A stretch of 64,000 nt of DNA, taken from NCBI RefSeq assembly GCF_000963005.1, contig NZ_JZHZ01000007.1, positions 2,083,256-2,147,255 on the forward strand. Direction: 5' to 3'. This DNA is from Xanthomonas sp. GPE 39. GTDB taxonomy: Bacteria; Pseudomonadota; Gammaproteobacteria; Xanthomonadales; Xanthomonadaceae. The notes beneath the pieces were generated by a model. The model did not search any database. It was not told the origin of the DNA and saw only the letters and a program-made list of their open reading frames with translations. Both the position numbers and the translations under genes were made by a program. Below are positions 7,599 through 17,881 of the stretch, piece by piece (the stretch's first letter is position 1; each line of letters opens with the position of its first letter).

Positions 7599-8900
7599 AT
7601 GAGCGTCTCTTCCGATCTCCCCTCGCCTCCCGATCCACGCCATACGCAGTTGCGGCGGATGAAACGGCTGGCCGTATGGCTGTTACTGGCAATGCTGTGC
7701 GGTTTCCTGCTCAGCCACGCCATGGGCATGCACGGCGCCTGGGCCTGGATCGGTGCGTTCTGCGAAGCCGCCACGGTCGGCGCGCTGGCCGACTGGTTTG
7801 CGGTGGTGGCGCTGTTTCGACATCCATTGGGCCTGCCGATTCCGCACACCGCCATCATCGCGCACGGCAAGACACGCATTGCCGATAGCCTTGCCGTGTT
7901 CGTCCGCGATCACTTTCTGGAGCATGACGCACTGCTCGCCAAACTCAACGCATTCGATCCTGCAGCACGGCTAGGCCATTGGCTGACCGAACCAGCGCAA
8001 GCAGGCAAACTCGCCGAACTGACGCGGGGCTGGGCGTTACAGGCGCTGAATCTACTCGACGAAGCCGCAATGCGACGCCGCATCCACAGCTTCGTCGTGG
8101 CACGGCTGCACGAATGGGATGCCACCGCCACTGTCGGCGAGATTCTCGGCCTGCTCACCGCCGACCGGCGCCGCCAGAGACTGCTAGACGAAGCATTGAA
8201 CCGGCTCGGCGAGCACCTGAACGATGCCGAGGTCAAACAACGCGTATCGAAGATGATCGTCAAATACGCACGGCGCGAATGGCCCAAGCTGGTCGGCACG
8301 GTCGCGTGGGTGAAGCCGGTGGAGGGCATCGCCGATAGTCTGGCCGAGCGTCTGGCGCAGGCGCTGCTGGAGGAACTGCAGGAGGTGCTCTCGCAGCCGC
8401 AGCATCCACTGCGCCAGGATTACGAGCGCTGGCTCAGCGGCTACGTACAGCAGTTGCGCACCGATCCGGCCATCGCCACCAAGGTCCAGGCGCTGAAGCA
8501 GCGGCTGATCGAACACCCCGATGTACAGGACTACGTGCAAGGGCTGTGGGGCCAGATCCATGCCAGCCTGCACGAGGACCTATCGCGTCCCGATGGCGCA
8601 CTGGCGCAACACTTGCGCAGCGCACTAGGCACCCTGGGCCAGTCATTGGCCCAGGACGGCGCACTGCGCGAGGCGCTCAACCAGCATCTGCTCGACGGCG
8701 CCGAACAACTCACCCAGCGCCTGCGCAACAGCGTCACCGCGCATATCGCGCAAACCGTCAAGGGATGGGACGAGCGCCATCTGGTGGATCAATTGGAATT
8801 GAGCGTCGGCCGCGACCTGCAATACATCCGTTTCAATGGCACCCTGGTCGGCGGCCTGATCGGCGTGATACTACACGCCACCGTCACGCTCCTTACGTAA
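7599..8900 (+). CDS. DUF445 family inner-membrane protein (YjiN-like)
   Basis: 433 residues. The N-terminal part has a hydrophobic helix at about residues 28-45, followed by the DUF445 signature GALADWFAVVALFRHPLGLPIPHTAII. The middle is long and helical, with repeated Ala/Leu/Gln heptads and a YVQxLRTDPA segment. A Gly-rich hydrophobic C-terminal helix (NGTLVGGLIGVILHA) follows. The layout suggests membrane anchors at both ends and a large soluble helical domain between them. The biochemical role of DUF445 proteins is not established. It stands alone, 175 bases after ald. Confidence 0.85.
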   Translation: MSVSSDLPSPPDPRHTQLRRMKRLAVWLLLAMLCGFLLSHAMGMHGAWAWIGAFCEAATVGALADWFAVVALFRHPLGLPIPHTAIIAHGKTRIADSLAVFVRDHFLEHDALLAKLNAFDPAARLGHWLTEPAQAGKLAELTRGWALQALNLLDEAAMRRRIHSFVVARLHEWDATATVGEILGLLTADRRRQRLLDEALNRLGEHLNDAEVKQRVSKMIVKYARREWPKLVGTVAWVKPVEGIADSLAERLAQALLEELQEVLSQPQHPLRQDYERWLSGYVQQLRTDPAIATKVQALKQRLIEHPDVQDYVQGLWGQIHASLHEDLSRPDGALAQHLRSALGTLGQSLAQDGALREALNQHLLDGAEQLTQRLRNSVTAHIAQTVKGWDERHLVDQLELSVGRDLQYIRFNGTLVGGLIGVILHATVTLLT

Positions 8901-9077
8901 TGGTCGAAATGTTGCTCCCCGCGCCAGCAATGGGGGCTGGTGCGGTCGCAATGTTCGCGCTAGCTTGGCAGAAGATGCTGTGCGGACCTGCGCGGTCACA
9001 ATGCATGCCATCGCGCACGGACTACGGGGATGCCGATGCTCACGCCGCACCAGCGTTGATCAGAGCAAGGGGAGCGC

Positions 9078-12000
9078 ATGTCGAATAAACGTTGGACACT
9101 CACCGCAGGCCCTACCCGGTCAGCGCGTTTTGCCACATTGGCCGTGCTTGGCGTGGGCCTAGTTGCTGCGGTGTTGGTCGCGCAAAGCGTGCAGCAACGT
9201 AACCATCAGCAGAACCAGACCAAGTTCCAGCAACTCGCCACGCATGTTGCCGATGAGCTGCGGCAGCACCTGGACATTTACGAACACGGCCTGCGTGGCC
9301 TGCGCGGCGCAGTGATCGTGGCCGGTGGTGATCGCATTTCGTCCGAGGGTTTCGCCCGCTACAGCGGCTCGCGCGAGTATGAACGTGAGTTTCCGGGTGT
9401 ACATGGCTTTGGTTATATCCGCCGGGTCGCGCGCACCGAGGAAACCGCATTCCTGAGGCAAGCCCACGAGGATGGCATGCCAGCGCTGCAGATCCACGAA
9501 CTGGCACCACACGATGGCGACCGCTTCGTCATCCTGTATCGCCAACCGCTGGGGCAAAACACCTTCGCACAAGGCTTCGATATCGCGTCCGAACCGGCAC
9601 AACGTGCCGCGGCGTTAGCCGCCGCTTACTCGGGCAATTCGATCATCACCTCGCCGATCCACCCGTCAAAAACCACACGCAACGACAACAGCCAATTTCT
9701 ACTGCTGTTGCCGATTTACCGCCCCGGCATGCCACTGGAGACTCCGCAACAGCGCTGGCAGGCCACCACCGGCTGGGCCTATGCGCCATTGAACATTGCC
9801 CAGGTGCTGGCCTCCTCGCCCTATCACGGCACCGATCTGCACCTGACAGTGGCTGACAGCCAGTCGCCCGACCAGCCTTTCTATCGCGGCGACGGTCGCG
9901 GGCACGCCAGCCCTGTGGCGGGCGCCACCAACCTGCGCGCAGTGCGCACTTTGCCCGTGTACGGACGTCAATGGCGATTAAGTATGCAGGCCACGCCGAG
10001 CTTCGTGCGCTCGCTCAACCAATCCTCGCCACTGCTCGATGGCGGATTGGTCGCTGGCGTCTCGCTGCTGCTAGCCGCACTGCTGTATCTGTCCCTGACC
10101 AACCGCCACCGTCGCGACCTGTTCCTGCGTGAACAAAGCCAATTGGCCGCACTCGTCAGCGGCACCGGCGAGGCGATCGTCGCCGAAGACCTGCAGGGCC
10201 ATGTGACCCATTGGAATCCCGCCGCCGAGCGCATCTTCGGTTACACCACTGCGCAGGCCATCGGCCAACCGCTGCACACGCTGCTCGGCCCAAACCTGCG
10301 CGATGCCAACGACAGCGACACGCAAGTGCGCGAACTGCGTCACCGCGATGGCAAAATCGTCAACGTGCTGGCCAGCGTCTCGCCGATCATGGACGCCGAG
10401 GGCAAGATGATCGGCCACTCGCACCTGTTGCACGATGTGACCGAGCGGGCGCGCGCCCAAGCGCGCGTATTGGAACTCAACGCCACACTGGAACAACAGG
10501 TCGCGCAGCGCACCAGCGAACTGGTCACTTACTCGGCGCTACAGCGCGCGATCCTGGCCCATGCCGGCTATGCAATCGTCGCCACCGACCCGGAAGGCAC
10601 CATCACCCTGTTCAATCCGGCCGCCGAAACACTGCTCGGCTATACGGCGCACGCGATGATCGGACGTAAAGCCACCGGCTTGTTCCTGGATCCGGAGCAA
10701 CTGGCCGAACGTGCCGAACGTATGACCATGCAGTCCGGAATCACGGTGCAACCAACGTTCGAATCCATCGCCGCATTGTCCACGCTGGGCCGTAGCGATA
10801 CCCGCGAATGGACCTACGTGAACAAAGATGGCATCGCGTTCCCGGTGCTGCTCACCCTGAGCACGTTGCGCGACGACGACGAGCGGGTGATCGGCTATCT
10901 GGGCATCGCTGTCGATCTCACCGAGCAAATGCGCCGCGAGCGCGAGCTGCGTCTGGCAATCGACGCGGCAGAGACCGCCAATCAATCCAAAAGCGATTTC
11001 CTGGCCAATATGAGTCACGAAATCCGCACGCCGATGAATGCGATTTTGGGCATGCTCTACCTGCTGCAAAACAGCGAGTTGCCGCAAGCGGCCAAGGACA
11101 TGATCCAGAAGACCGACATCTCCGCGCGGGCATTGCTGGACATCATCAACGACATCCTGGACTTCTCCAAGATCGAATCCGGGCGTATCGATCTGGAATC
11201 AGAACCATTCGATCTGAGCCAGTTGTTGGAAAACATCGCCACCCTGATGACCTCTGCGATCAGCACCAAACCGGTGGAGATGATCGTCGAGCCGTTGCCA
11301 GCAGGCTGCCGTTGGCTGCGCGGCGATGCGCTGCGCCTGAACCAAGTGCTGGTCAATCTGGTCGGCAATGCCATCAAGTTCACCGAACAGGGCGAAGTGA
11401 CGCTCTCCGTGCGTGCCTTCCCCAGCCCCGAGGCGGGCAAAATCAAATTGATGTTCTCGGTGCGCGATACCGGCATCGGCATTGCGCGGGAAAAACAGAG
11501 CCTGATCTTCTCGCCGTTTCTGCAGGCCGACACCTCAACCAGCCGTCGATACGGCGGCAGCGGCCTGGGCCTGACCATCAGCCGACGCCTGGTGGAACTG
11601 ATGGGTGGACAGCTCGAAGTGCAGAGCACTCCCGATCATGGCAGCGATTTTTATTTCGCCATCACCTTCGCGATGCTGCCTGCGCCGGCCGCCGAGCCGG
11701 AACTGTCCGAACCACCGAGAGTGTTGATTGCCGACGACCATGATCTGGCCCGGCGCAACCTGACCACCATTGTCAGCGGCTTCGGCTGGCAGGTGGAGGC
11801 CGTCGCCAGCGGCACTGACGCGCTCGCCGCCGCGCCGCAGGGCCACGACTTCGATGTGATCCTGTTGGACTGGCGCATGCCCGATCTGGACGGATTGAGC
11901 GTGGCGCAACGTATCCGTGCGCAGACAAGCTCGGACAAGCAACCGATCATCGTCATGGTCAGCGCTTACGAACGGCAGCTGATCGAAGAACGCAACCAGG

Positions 12001-13193
12001 GGTCCATCGACGTGGACGTGGATGCGCTCATGACCAAACCCGTCACCGCCCCCACCCTCTACAGAACCATTGCCACGCTACTGACACACCGACGCGGCGA
12101 AGGCCCCAATCCGCTGCTCTGTGGCGACAACACCTCACGCCTGGCCGGCGCACAGCTCCTGGTGGTCGACGACAGCCAGATCAACTGCGAAGTCGCGCAA
12201 CGCATCCTCGAAGGCGAAGGCGCGACAGTGGAACTGGCCCATGATGGCGAACAAGCGCTGCAGCGGCTGCGACAAGAGCCCAACCGCTTCCAGGTGATCC
12301 TGATGGACGTGCAGATGCCAAACATGGATGGCTACGAAGCCACCCGTCAATTACGCGCAGACCCGCTTCTGGCTGCACTGCCAGTGATCGCGCTGACCGC
12401 TGGTGCTTACCGTCAACAACAGGAACTCGCTCTCTCCAGTGGTATGAACGGATTCATCGCCAAGCCTTTCCAGGTGGAAAACCTGATTGCGACCATCCGC
12501 CAATTCCTCCCCATTCCCACGCCCATGACATCGCAACCGCTCGAACCGACGCCGCCTACTGCCATTGCCACTTGGCCAGCAGCCGACCCAGCCCTGCTCA
12601 ACATCGCCCAGGCGCAACAGTTCTGGGGCGAACGCGCGCCCTACCAGCGCTACCTACTGAAACTACTGCAGGAACACAGCGATCCAGCAGCGAGTGTGCA
12701 AGCATTGCTGAATGAGCAACTGTTAGAGCAGGCCATCTTCCACGTGCATACACTGCGCGGATCGGCCGGATCGCTAGCGTTACCGGCGCTGACCGCAGCC
12801 ACCGCGATGCTGGAGGAAAAGCTGTACACGGACCCGACACAGGCCGATACCGAAATCGCAGCATTGGCAACGACCATGGCCGCCACCATCGCGGAAGTGC
12901 AGCGCTTCGTCGCCGCAATCGACGCCGAGACGGCAGTCGCGGCAGCGTTAACGCCGGCACCGCCGCCGCCCACCGCCAGTGCTCCGACATCGACAGCCGC
13001 GCAGGAAGCCTGGCAGGTGTTGCTGCAGGCGCTGGACAGCGACGACCTGGACCGCATCGAGCGCGCGACCCAACGCCTGACCCCGTGGCTAGCAGAACCC
13101 AGGGCCACAGAATTGAATCAGCTCGTAGAAAATTTTTCCTTCCGTGAAGCCGAGGCTAAAGTCAGGCAATGGTTGGCCGATGCTAGTTCCTGA
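9078..13193 (+). CDS. CHASE-PAS-PAS hybrid sensor histidine kinase with two receivers and Hpt
   Basis: 1371 residues. In order: a transmembrane helix (about 17-37), a periplasmic CHASE domain (about 70-300), and a second transmembrane helix (about 318-340). Then come PAS 1 (about 354-470), PAS 2 (about 492-620), and HisKA with His647 in SHEIRTPMN. The ATPase domain (about 745-870) has an N-box ending NAIKF and glycine boxes DTGIGIA and GGSGLGL. REC 1 has its phospho-Asp in LLDWRMPDLDG, REC 2 in LMDVQMPNMDG, and an Hpt domain carries His1224 in HTLRGSAG. All phosphorelay residues are present. A small-ligand signal sensed in the periplasm should pass to the HD-GYP regulator 44 bases downstream. 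The ligand is unknown. The start at 9078 follows a GGGGAG ribosome site. Confidence 0.92.
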   Translation: MSNKRWTLTAGPTRSARFATLAVLGVGLVAAVLVAQSVQQRNHQQNQTKFQQLATHVADELRQHLDIYEHGLRGLRGAVIVAGGDRISSEGFARYSGSREYEREFPGVHGFGYIRRVARTEETAFLRQAHEDGMPALQIHELAPHDGDRFVILYRQPLGQNTFAQGFDIASEPAQRAAALAAAYSGNSIITSPIHPSKTTRNDNSQFLLLLPIYRPGMPLETPQQRWQATTGWAYAPLNIAQVLASSPYHGTDLHLTVADSQSPDQPFYRGDGRGHASPVAGATNLRAVRTLPVYGRQWRLSMQATPSFVRSLNQSSPLLDGGLVAGVSLLLAALLYLSLTNRHRRDLFLREQSQLAALVSGTGEAIVAEDLQGHVTHWNPAAERIFGYTTAQAIGQPLHTLLGPNLRDANDSDTQVRELRHRDGKIVNVLASVSPIMDAEGKMIGHSHLLHDVTERARAQARVLELNATLEQQVAQRTSELVTYSALQRAILAHAGYAIVATDPEGTITLFNPAAETLLGYTAHAMIGRKATGLFLDPEQLAERAERMTMQSGITVQPTFESIAALSTLGRSDTREWTYVNKDGIAFPVLLTLSTLRDDDERVIGYLGIAVDLTEQMRRERELRLAIDAAETANQSKSDFLANMSHEIRTPMNAILGMLYLLQNSELPQAAKDMIQKTDISARALLDIINDILDFSKIESGRIDLESEPFDLSQLLENIATLMTSAISTKPVEMIVEPLPAGCRWLRGDALRLNQVLVNLVGNAIKFTEQGEVTLSVRAFPSPEAGKIKLMFSVRDTGIGIAREKQSLIFSPFLQADTSTSRRYGGSGLGLTISRRLVELMGGQLEVQSTPDHGSDFYFAITFAMLPAPAAEPELSEPPRVLIADDHDLARRNLTTIVSGFGWQVEAVASGTDALAAAPQGHDFDVILLDWRMPDLDGLSVAQRIRAQTSSDKQPIIVMVSAYERQLIEERNQGSIDVDVDALMTKPVTAPTLYRTIATLLTHRRGEGPNPLLCGDNTSRLAGAQLLVVDDSQINCEVAQRILEGEGATVELAHDGEQALQRLRQEPNRFQVILMDVQMPNMDGYEATRQLRADPLLAALPVIALTAGAYRQQQELALSSGMNGFIAKPFQVENLIATIRQFLPIPTPMTSQPLEPTPPTAIATWPAADPALLNIAQAQQFWGERAPYQRYLLKLLQEHSDPAASVQALLNEQLLEQAIFHVHTLRGSAGSLALPALTAATAMLEEKLYTDPTQADTEIAALATTMAATIAEVQRFVAAIDAETAVAAALTPAPPPPTASAPTSTAAQEAWQVLLQALDSDDLDRIERATQRLTPWLAEPRATELNQLVENFSFREAEAKVRQWLADASS

Positions 13194-13237
13194 GATGTGC
13201 TTCGGTGCGGTCTCACTGCGCGCCGCCAAGGAACCCA

Positions 13238-14281
13238 ATGTTCAAACCAACCCTACTCTGCGTCGACGACGAGGCAAGCAACCTGGCGCTGATCCGCCAG
13301 ATCCTGCGCGAGGACTACACCCTGGTCTTCGCCAAGAACGGCGCAGAAGCGCTGCGTGGCGTCGCCAAACATCATCCTGCCTTGATCCTGCTGGATGTCG
13401 AGCTACCCGACATGGACGGCTACAGCATCGCCCGCACGCTCAAGCAAGAACCGCGTAGTGCGTCGATCCCGATCATCTTCGTCAGCGCCAAGGACAATGA
13501 AACCGACGAAAGCATCGGCTTCGAGGCCGGCGGTGTGGATTACATCACAAAGCCATTCTCGCCCAGCATCCTGCGCGCCCGCGTGCGCACGCACCTGTCA
13601 CTGGTCAGCGACGCCAGCCTGGCCAACAGCCACCGCGACGCGATCAAGATGCTGGGTATGGCCGGCCACTACAGCGATGCGGACACCGGCAACCATATCT
13701 GGCGGATGGCCGGCTACGCGCGGGCGCTGGCACTGGCCGCCGGGTGGTCGCGCGAGGATGCCGAACTCCTCGAACAGGCGGCGCCGATGCACGACACCGG
13801 CAAGATCGGCATTCCCGATGCCGTGCTGAAGAAACCCGGACCGCTGGATCCGGCCGAATGGGAGGTGATGAAACAACATCCACAGATCGGCTACGACATC
13901 CTCAGCCGCAGCAAAGCACCGCTGTTCCGGCTCGCCGCCGAGGTCGCATTGTGTCACCACGAACACTGGAACGGCAGCGGCTACCCGGCCGGCCTCTCCG
14001 GGGAGCGCATTCCCGAATCGGCCAGGATCGTCGCACTCGCCGACGTCTTCGATGCGCTGACCTCGCACCGCGCCTACAAGCAACCCTGGTCGTTGGACAA
14101 GGTGATGGCGCTGTTCCAAGAGCGCTCCGGCAACCAATTCGAGCCGCGTCTGGTCGAGCTGTTCGGCACGATCCTGCCGCAGATCCTGCAAATCCAGGCG
14201 TACTGGAACGAACACAAGCCAGACACCCCCTCCGCCCCGCATCCACTCTCGGCAAAGCCAGAACTGATGACGCCGTGCTGA
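13238..14281 (+). CDS. Response regulator with HD-GYP cyclic-di-GMP phosphodiesterase domain
   Basis: 347 residues from the ATG at 13238 (AAGGA five bases upstream). A receiver domain comes first, with acidic pocket VDDE, phospho-Asp in LLDVELPDMDG and a switch Lys in ITKPF. An HD-GYP domain follows with H185-D186 in HDTGKIGIP, HHEHWNGSGYP at about 242-250, and DVFDALTSHRAYK. All metal ligands expected of the family look intact, so it should degrade cyclic-di-GMP when phosphorylated. It resembles RpfG in architecture, but its partner here is the CHASE kinase rather than an RpfC-like protein, so I give no symbol. It probably shares a transcript with the kinase. Confidence 0.9.
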   Translation: MFKPTLLCVDDEASNLALIRQILREDYTLVFAKNGAEALRGVAKHHPALILLDVELPDMDGYSIARTLKQEPRSASIPIIFVSAKDNETDESIGFEAGGVDYITKPFSPSILRARVRTHLSLVSDASLANSHRDAIKMLGMAGHYSDADTGNHIWRMAGYARALALAAGWSREDAELLEQAAPMHDTGKIGIPDAVLKKPGPLDPAEWEVMKQHPQIGYDILSRSKAPLFRLAAEVALCHHEHWNGSGYPAGLSGERIPESARIVALADVFDALTSHRAYKQPWSLDKVMALFQERSGNQFEPRLVELFGTILPQILQIQAYWNEHKPDTPSAPHPLSAKPELMTPC

Positions 14282-14302
14282 CACGCGGTCACAGCGCCTG
14301 AT

Positions 14303-16483
14303 TCAACGTCGTTGCAGACGCCAGGCGCGGTGAATACGCCGGTTGCGTTCGAAATCCGGCGCGATGGTGTGCGCGCTGATCTCCTGGCAACTGGCAAACA
14401 CGGCGAGCGCATCCTCATCCAGCTTGAACCGGCGGAAATTGTTGGAGAAGTACAACACGCCCTCCGGCGTGAGCCGCATCACCGCCGCGCGCAATAAACG
14501 CACATGCTCACGCTGGATGTCGAAATCCTCCGCGCGCGCGGAGTTGGAGAAGGTCGGCGGATCGCAGAAAATCACGTCGTAACGGTTCTTCTCCGCATCC
14601 AGCCAGGTCAGCGCATCGGCCTGCACCAGGCGATGCTGAGCGCCCCCCTTGCCGTTGAATGCCAGGTTGTCGGCGCACCACTGCAGGTAGGTGCCGGACA
14701 AGTCAACGCTGGTGGTGGAATCGGCCCCGGCCACCGCCGCCTGCACGCTGGCCACACCGGTGTAGCAGAACAGGTTGAGGAAGCGCTTGCCGCGCGCCTG
14801 CTGCGCCATGGCACCGCGCAACGGGCGGTGATCCAGGAATAGTCCTGTATCCAGATAATCGAACAGGTTGACCCGCAGCAGCGCATCGTGTTCGCGCACC
14901 ACCAAGAACTCACCGCGCTGTTCGAAGCGGCCGTACTTGCTACCGCCCTTGCCGCGCTCGCGCGTCTTCAGCGCCACTTGCTCGGCCGGCACCGCGAACA
15001 CCTCGCGCGCGGCGGCCAGCAGTTCGTTACGACGGCGGCGCACGTCGGCATCGGGAATATTCTCCGGCGCCGCATATTCCTGCACATGCAAGAACGTGCG
15101 CGCCTGACCAGCGTCTTCCTGATACACGTCGATCGCCGCCGCGTACTCGGGCAGATCGGCGTCGTAAGCACGGAAGCACGTCACCTGCTCACGCATGCGC
15201 CAACTTTTGAACTTACGCAGGTTCTTGCGCAGACGGTTTGCCACCATCTGTGCTCCATCGCTGAGCGAGTGCGCCGCATCGGCACCCACGCGCGGCGCAA
15301 CCGCGATCGGATCGCAGACGATCAACGGACACTCCAACGCACCGTTGAACATCTGGTATTTTTTCGCCGCGCGCAGGCCGGTGGCGTAGGCCAGCTCGGC
15401 ATTGCCGCACAGCACACTGGCGCGCCACTGCGGCACCGCACGCTTCAACGCATCCCCCAGGCGCCGATACAACGCGGCATCGGCAATCAGGCGTTCGTCG
15501 TAGGGCGGATTGCACACGACCACGCCCAACGTCGGCGCAGGCACACGCAGATCGGCGACGTCGCGCACCTCGAACGCGATTGCCGCAGCAACCCCGGCTG
15601 CCTGGGCGTTCTCGCGCGCGGCACGAATCGCGTGCGGATCGAGATCGCCACCGTACAGCACCGGGCGAAGCGCGGCACGGCCGGTGGCCTCGCGCTGTCG
15701 CGCCTCGGCCAGCAATTGCTCCCATGCTGCCAGGTCGAAGCCCAGCCAGCGGCTCGGCGCAATACTGGACAGCGTGGGCACCGCATCGCCGTGGCGCGCA
15801 GCGGCCAACGCGACACGCAACAGACCCGGGGCGACATCGGCCGCCATCAGCGCCCCTTCGATCAGCAAGGTACCGCTACCGCACATCGGATCGAGTAGAC
15901 CGCCGCCCTGGGCATACAGCGCCGGCCACTGTCCACGCAGCAACAACGCGGCGGCCAGGTTCTCTTTCAGCGGTGCCTCGTTCTGTGCCTGGCGCCAACC
16001 ACGCCGATGCAGCGAACCACCGCCCAAGTCCACCGACACGGTCGCGCGGCCCTTGCGCAGCGACAAATTCAGACGCAGATCCGGATGCTCCACGTCCACC
16101 GACGGCCGCTCCAAACCAGCATTGCGCAGCGTGTCCACCACCGCATCCTTGACCCGCTGCGCCGCATAGCGCGCATGGGTAATTCCGGTACCGGACACAT
16201 GCGCATCCACTGCCAAGGTGTGCTCGGGGGTGAGGTGCTCGCACCATGGCACGGCGGCCACGCCGGCGTACAACGCCGCCTCGTCGGGACACTCGAAGGC
16301 GTGCAGCGGCCACAGCACGCGACTGGCCAGACGCGACCACAGCACTGCGCGCTGCGCATCGCGCAACGTACCCTCGACATTGACCCCGGACACGGTGGCC
16401 GTTGCCTGCGCCACACCGAAGGCAAGCAGCTCATCGACAAGCAGATATTCCAGGCCCTTGGCACAGGAGACGAAAAATTTCAC
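14303..16483 (-). CDS. rlmL: Bifunctional 23S rRNA methyltransferase RlmKL
   Basis: 726 residues from the GTG at 16483, which gives the family-typical start [19 protein letters not shown] five codons earlier is also open. A THUMP region lies at about 40-150. The first methyltransferase (RlmL, m2G2445) has SAM motif [13 protein letters not shown] and catalytic NPPYDERL. The second (RlmK, m7G2069) at about 480-726 has [14 protein letters not shown] and [10 protein letters not shown]. It acts on 23S rRNA helix 74 in the cytoplasm. It converges with the HD-GYP gene with only 21 bases between the stops and no obvious terminator. Confidence 0.95.
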   Translation of the reverse strand: MKFFVSCAKGLEYLLVDELLAFGVAQATATVSGVNVEGTLRDAQRAVLWSRLASRVLWPLHAFECPDEAALYAGVAAVPWCEHLTPEHTLAVDAHVSGTGITHARYAAQRVKDAVVDTLRNAGLERPSVDVEHPDLRLNLSLRKGRATVSVDLGGGSLHRRGWRQAQNEAPLKENLAAALLLRGQWPALYAQGGGLLDPMCGSGTLLIEGALMAADVAPGLLRVALAAARHGDAVPTLSSIAPSRWLGFDLAAWEQLLAEARQREATGRAALRPVLYGGDLDPHAIRAARENAQAAGVAAAIAFEVRDVADLRVPAPTLGVVVCNPPYDERLIADAALYRRLGDALKRAVPQWRASVLCGNAELAYATGLRAAKKYQMFNGALECPLIVCDPIAVAPRVGADAAHSLSDGAQMVANRLRKNLRKFKSWRMREQVTCFRAYDADLPEYAAAIDVYQEDAGQARTFLHVQEYAAPENIPDADVRRRRNELLAAAREVFAVPAEQVALKTRERGKGGSKYGRFEQRGEFLVVREHDALLRVNLFDYLDTGLFLDHRPLRGAMAQQARGKRFLNLFCYTGVASVQAAVAGADSTTSVDLSGTYLQWCADNLAFNGKGGAQHRLVQADALTWLDAEKNRYDVIFCDPPTFSNSARAEDFDIQREHVRLLRAAVMRLTPEGVLYFSNNFRRFKLDEDALAVFASCQEISAHTIAPDFERNRRIHRAWRLQRR

Positions 16484-16835
16484 GGCAATGCGGACCACAG
16501 CGGACAGAGGAAAGGCGCGACCGGCGTCGCCCCGCCCGACGCATCACCACGCAGCCGGTAACAGCGGAGGAAAGCGGTGCAGACGAACGAGGCCGCCATG
16601 GTCGGCCATCACGCCGCGTATTACCAGCCCGACCGACAAGCGCCGCGTCCTCTGCGGCGGATGTCGGCATGCGTTGACGCTAGCCTGAAGAGTGGCTGAC
16701 AAAACATCGCGAGTCGCTCAGCGACGCAGTCGCTTTGTTAGCGAGTGCAAGTGGAACCGCTGCGGCAGCGGCACAACGCAACGACCACGCCACTCTTGCC
16801 GCGCTCAGCGCGGCACTACAGCGCGCAGGCCATGC
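16484..16835. other. Gene-free gap
   Basis: 352 bases between the RlmKL start and the GNAT gene stop, both on the minus strand. I see no convincing coding frame, tRNA or T-tailed terminator. The rlmL promoter must lie here, but I cannot point to it. Confidence 0.5.
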
Positions 16836-17357
16836 TTAGGCTTGGACTGCAAATGCCGGGTGATACGCCACCTCGGCCACCGGCAACAAACGATCGCCGA
16901 AGCACAGCGCCTGGAAGGCCTCCACTGGCACACCCGGCAGAACCAATCCCGGCTCCTGGCGGAAGCCGAAGCGCGCGTAGAACGCCGGTTCGCCCAGCAC
17001 CACGCAACCGGCCGCGCCCAGCGCCTGCAACTGCGCCAGCGCTTCGCGGACCAGACGCGAACCCAAGCCTTGTCGCTGATGCCCCGGGCCCACCGACAGT
17101 GGCCCGAGTGCGTACCAATCGCGACTGCCATCGGACAGAGTCACCGCAGACACCGCAATGTGGCCGACGATGTAGCCCTCGTGTTCGATCACCAACGATA
17201 CGGTCAACGCGGCGTCCGCACGCAGGCGTTCGATGATCTGCTGCTCATCGTGGCGGCTGTGCGCGACACGGAAGAACGCGATCAGGGTCAGCGCCTCGAT
17301 CGCCGCCGTATCGGCCGCGCGCTCGGCGCGCAGCAACAGCTCCGGCGTATCGCTCAC
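16836..17357 (-). CDS. GNAT family N-acetyltransferase
   Basis: 173 residues from a GTG at 17357 that overlaps the upstream hydrolase stop by 4 bases (GTGA), which fixes the start. The acetyl-CoA motif A is LSVGPGHQRQGLGSRLVREAL, followed by CVVLGEPAFYARFGF, as in YhbS-type acetyltransferases. The acceptor substrate is not predictable. It is the last gene of a MOSC-hydrolase-GNAT operon in which every junction is a 4-base overlap. Confidence 0.85.
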   Translation of the reverse strand: MSDTPELLLRAERAADTAAIEALTLIAFFRVAHSRHDEQQIIERLRADAALTVSLVIEHEGYIVGHIAVSAVTLSDGSRDWYALGPLSVGPGHQRQGLGSRLVREALAQLQALGAAGCVVLGEPAFYARFGFRQEPGLVLPGVPVEAFQALCFGDRLLPVAEVAYHPAFAVQA

Positions 17358-17881
17358 AAACGCGCCAGCAATTGCGCGAACGCCTGTGCCGCCGTGTCCA
17401 CGTGATCGTTCAAACGATGCGTGTCGTCCACTAGCAGCAGCCGCGCCGCGCGGGCCTTCGCCCAACCGATCACCTCGGCGGCGGGAATCAGTTCATCGCG
17501 CCAAGCATGCACGATCGAGATCGGCACCGCGGCCGCATCCAACGCCGGCAGCGGCCCCATCCGCGTCGGTGGCACCATCAGGAACAGCGCACGCACTGGT
17601 ACCTGCAGCGATACCTGCGCGGCGATATAAGCACCCAGGCTGGAACCGGCCAGTACCAACGGTCCTTGCTGCGCCGCATGCTGGGCCCGCTCAAGCAGAC
17701 GCTGCAGCCGCGCCGGCACGTCACCGAGCTGGCTGACCTCCCGGCGCGCATCCAGATCGGTGTAATCCGGGCGCTCGTGGCTCCAGCCCATGCGCTGCGC
17801 GACCTCGGCCAGCGCGGTCGCTTTGGCCGCCTGCGGCCCGCTCTCGAAACCATGCGACACGATGCAGTGACCGCGACTCAT
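17354..17881 (-). CDS. Small alpha/beta hydrolase (YqiA/RBBP9-like)
   Basis: 175 residues from the ATG at 17881, which overlaps the MOSC stop (ATGA). It has an oxyanion-hole segment IVSHGFESGP near the N-terminus, the nucleophile elbow GSSLGAY, an Asp in HAWRDELIP and a late His in DDTHRLNDH, giving a complete Ser-Asp-His triad. No signal peptide, so cytoplasmic. It is short, like YqiA esterases. Substrate unknown. Coupled translation with the MOSC protein and acetyltransferase suggests a common stress or detoxification role, but that is inference. Confidence 0.8.
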   Translation of the reverse strand: MSRGHCIVSHGFESGPQAAKATALAEVAQRMGWSHERPDYTDLDARREVSQLGDVPARLQRLLERAQHAAQQGPLVLAGSSLGAYIAAQVSLQVPVRALFLMVPPTRMGPLPALDAAAVPISIVHAWRDELIPAAEVIGWAKARAARLLLVDDTHRLNDHVDTAAQAFAQLLARL

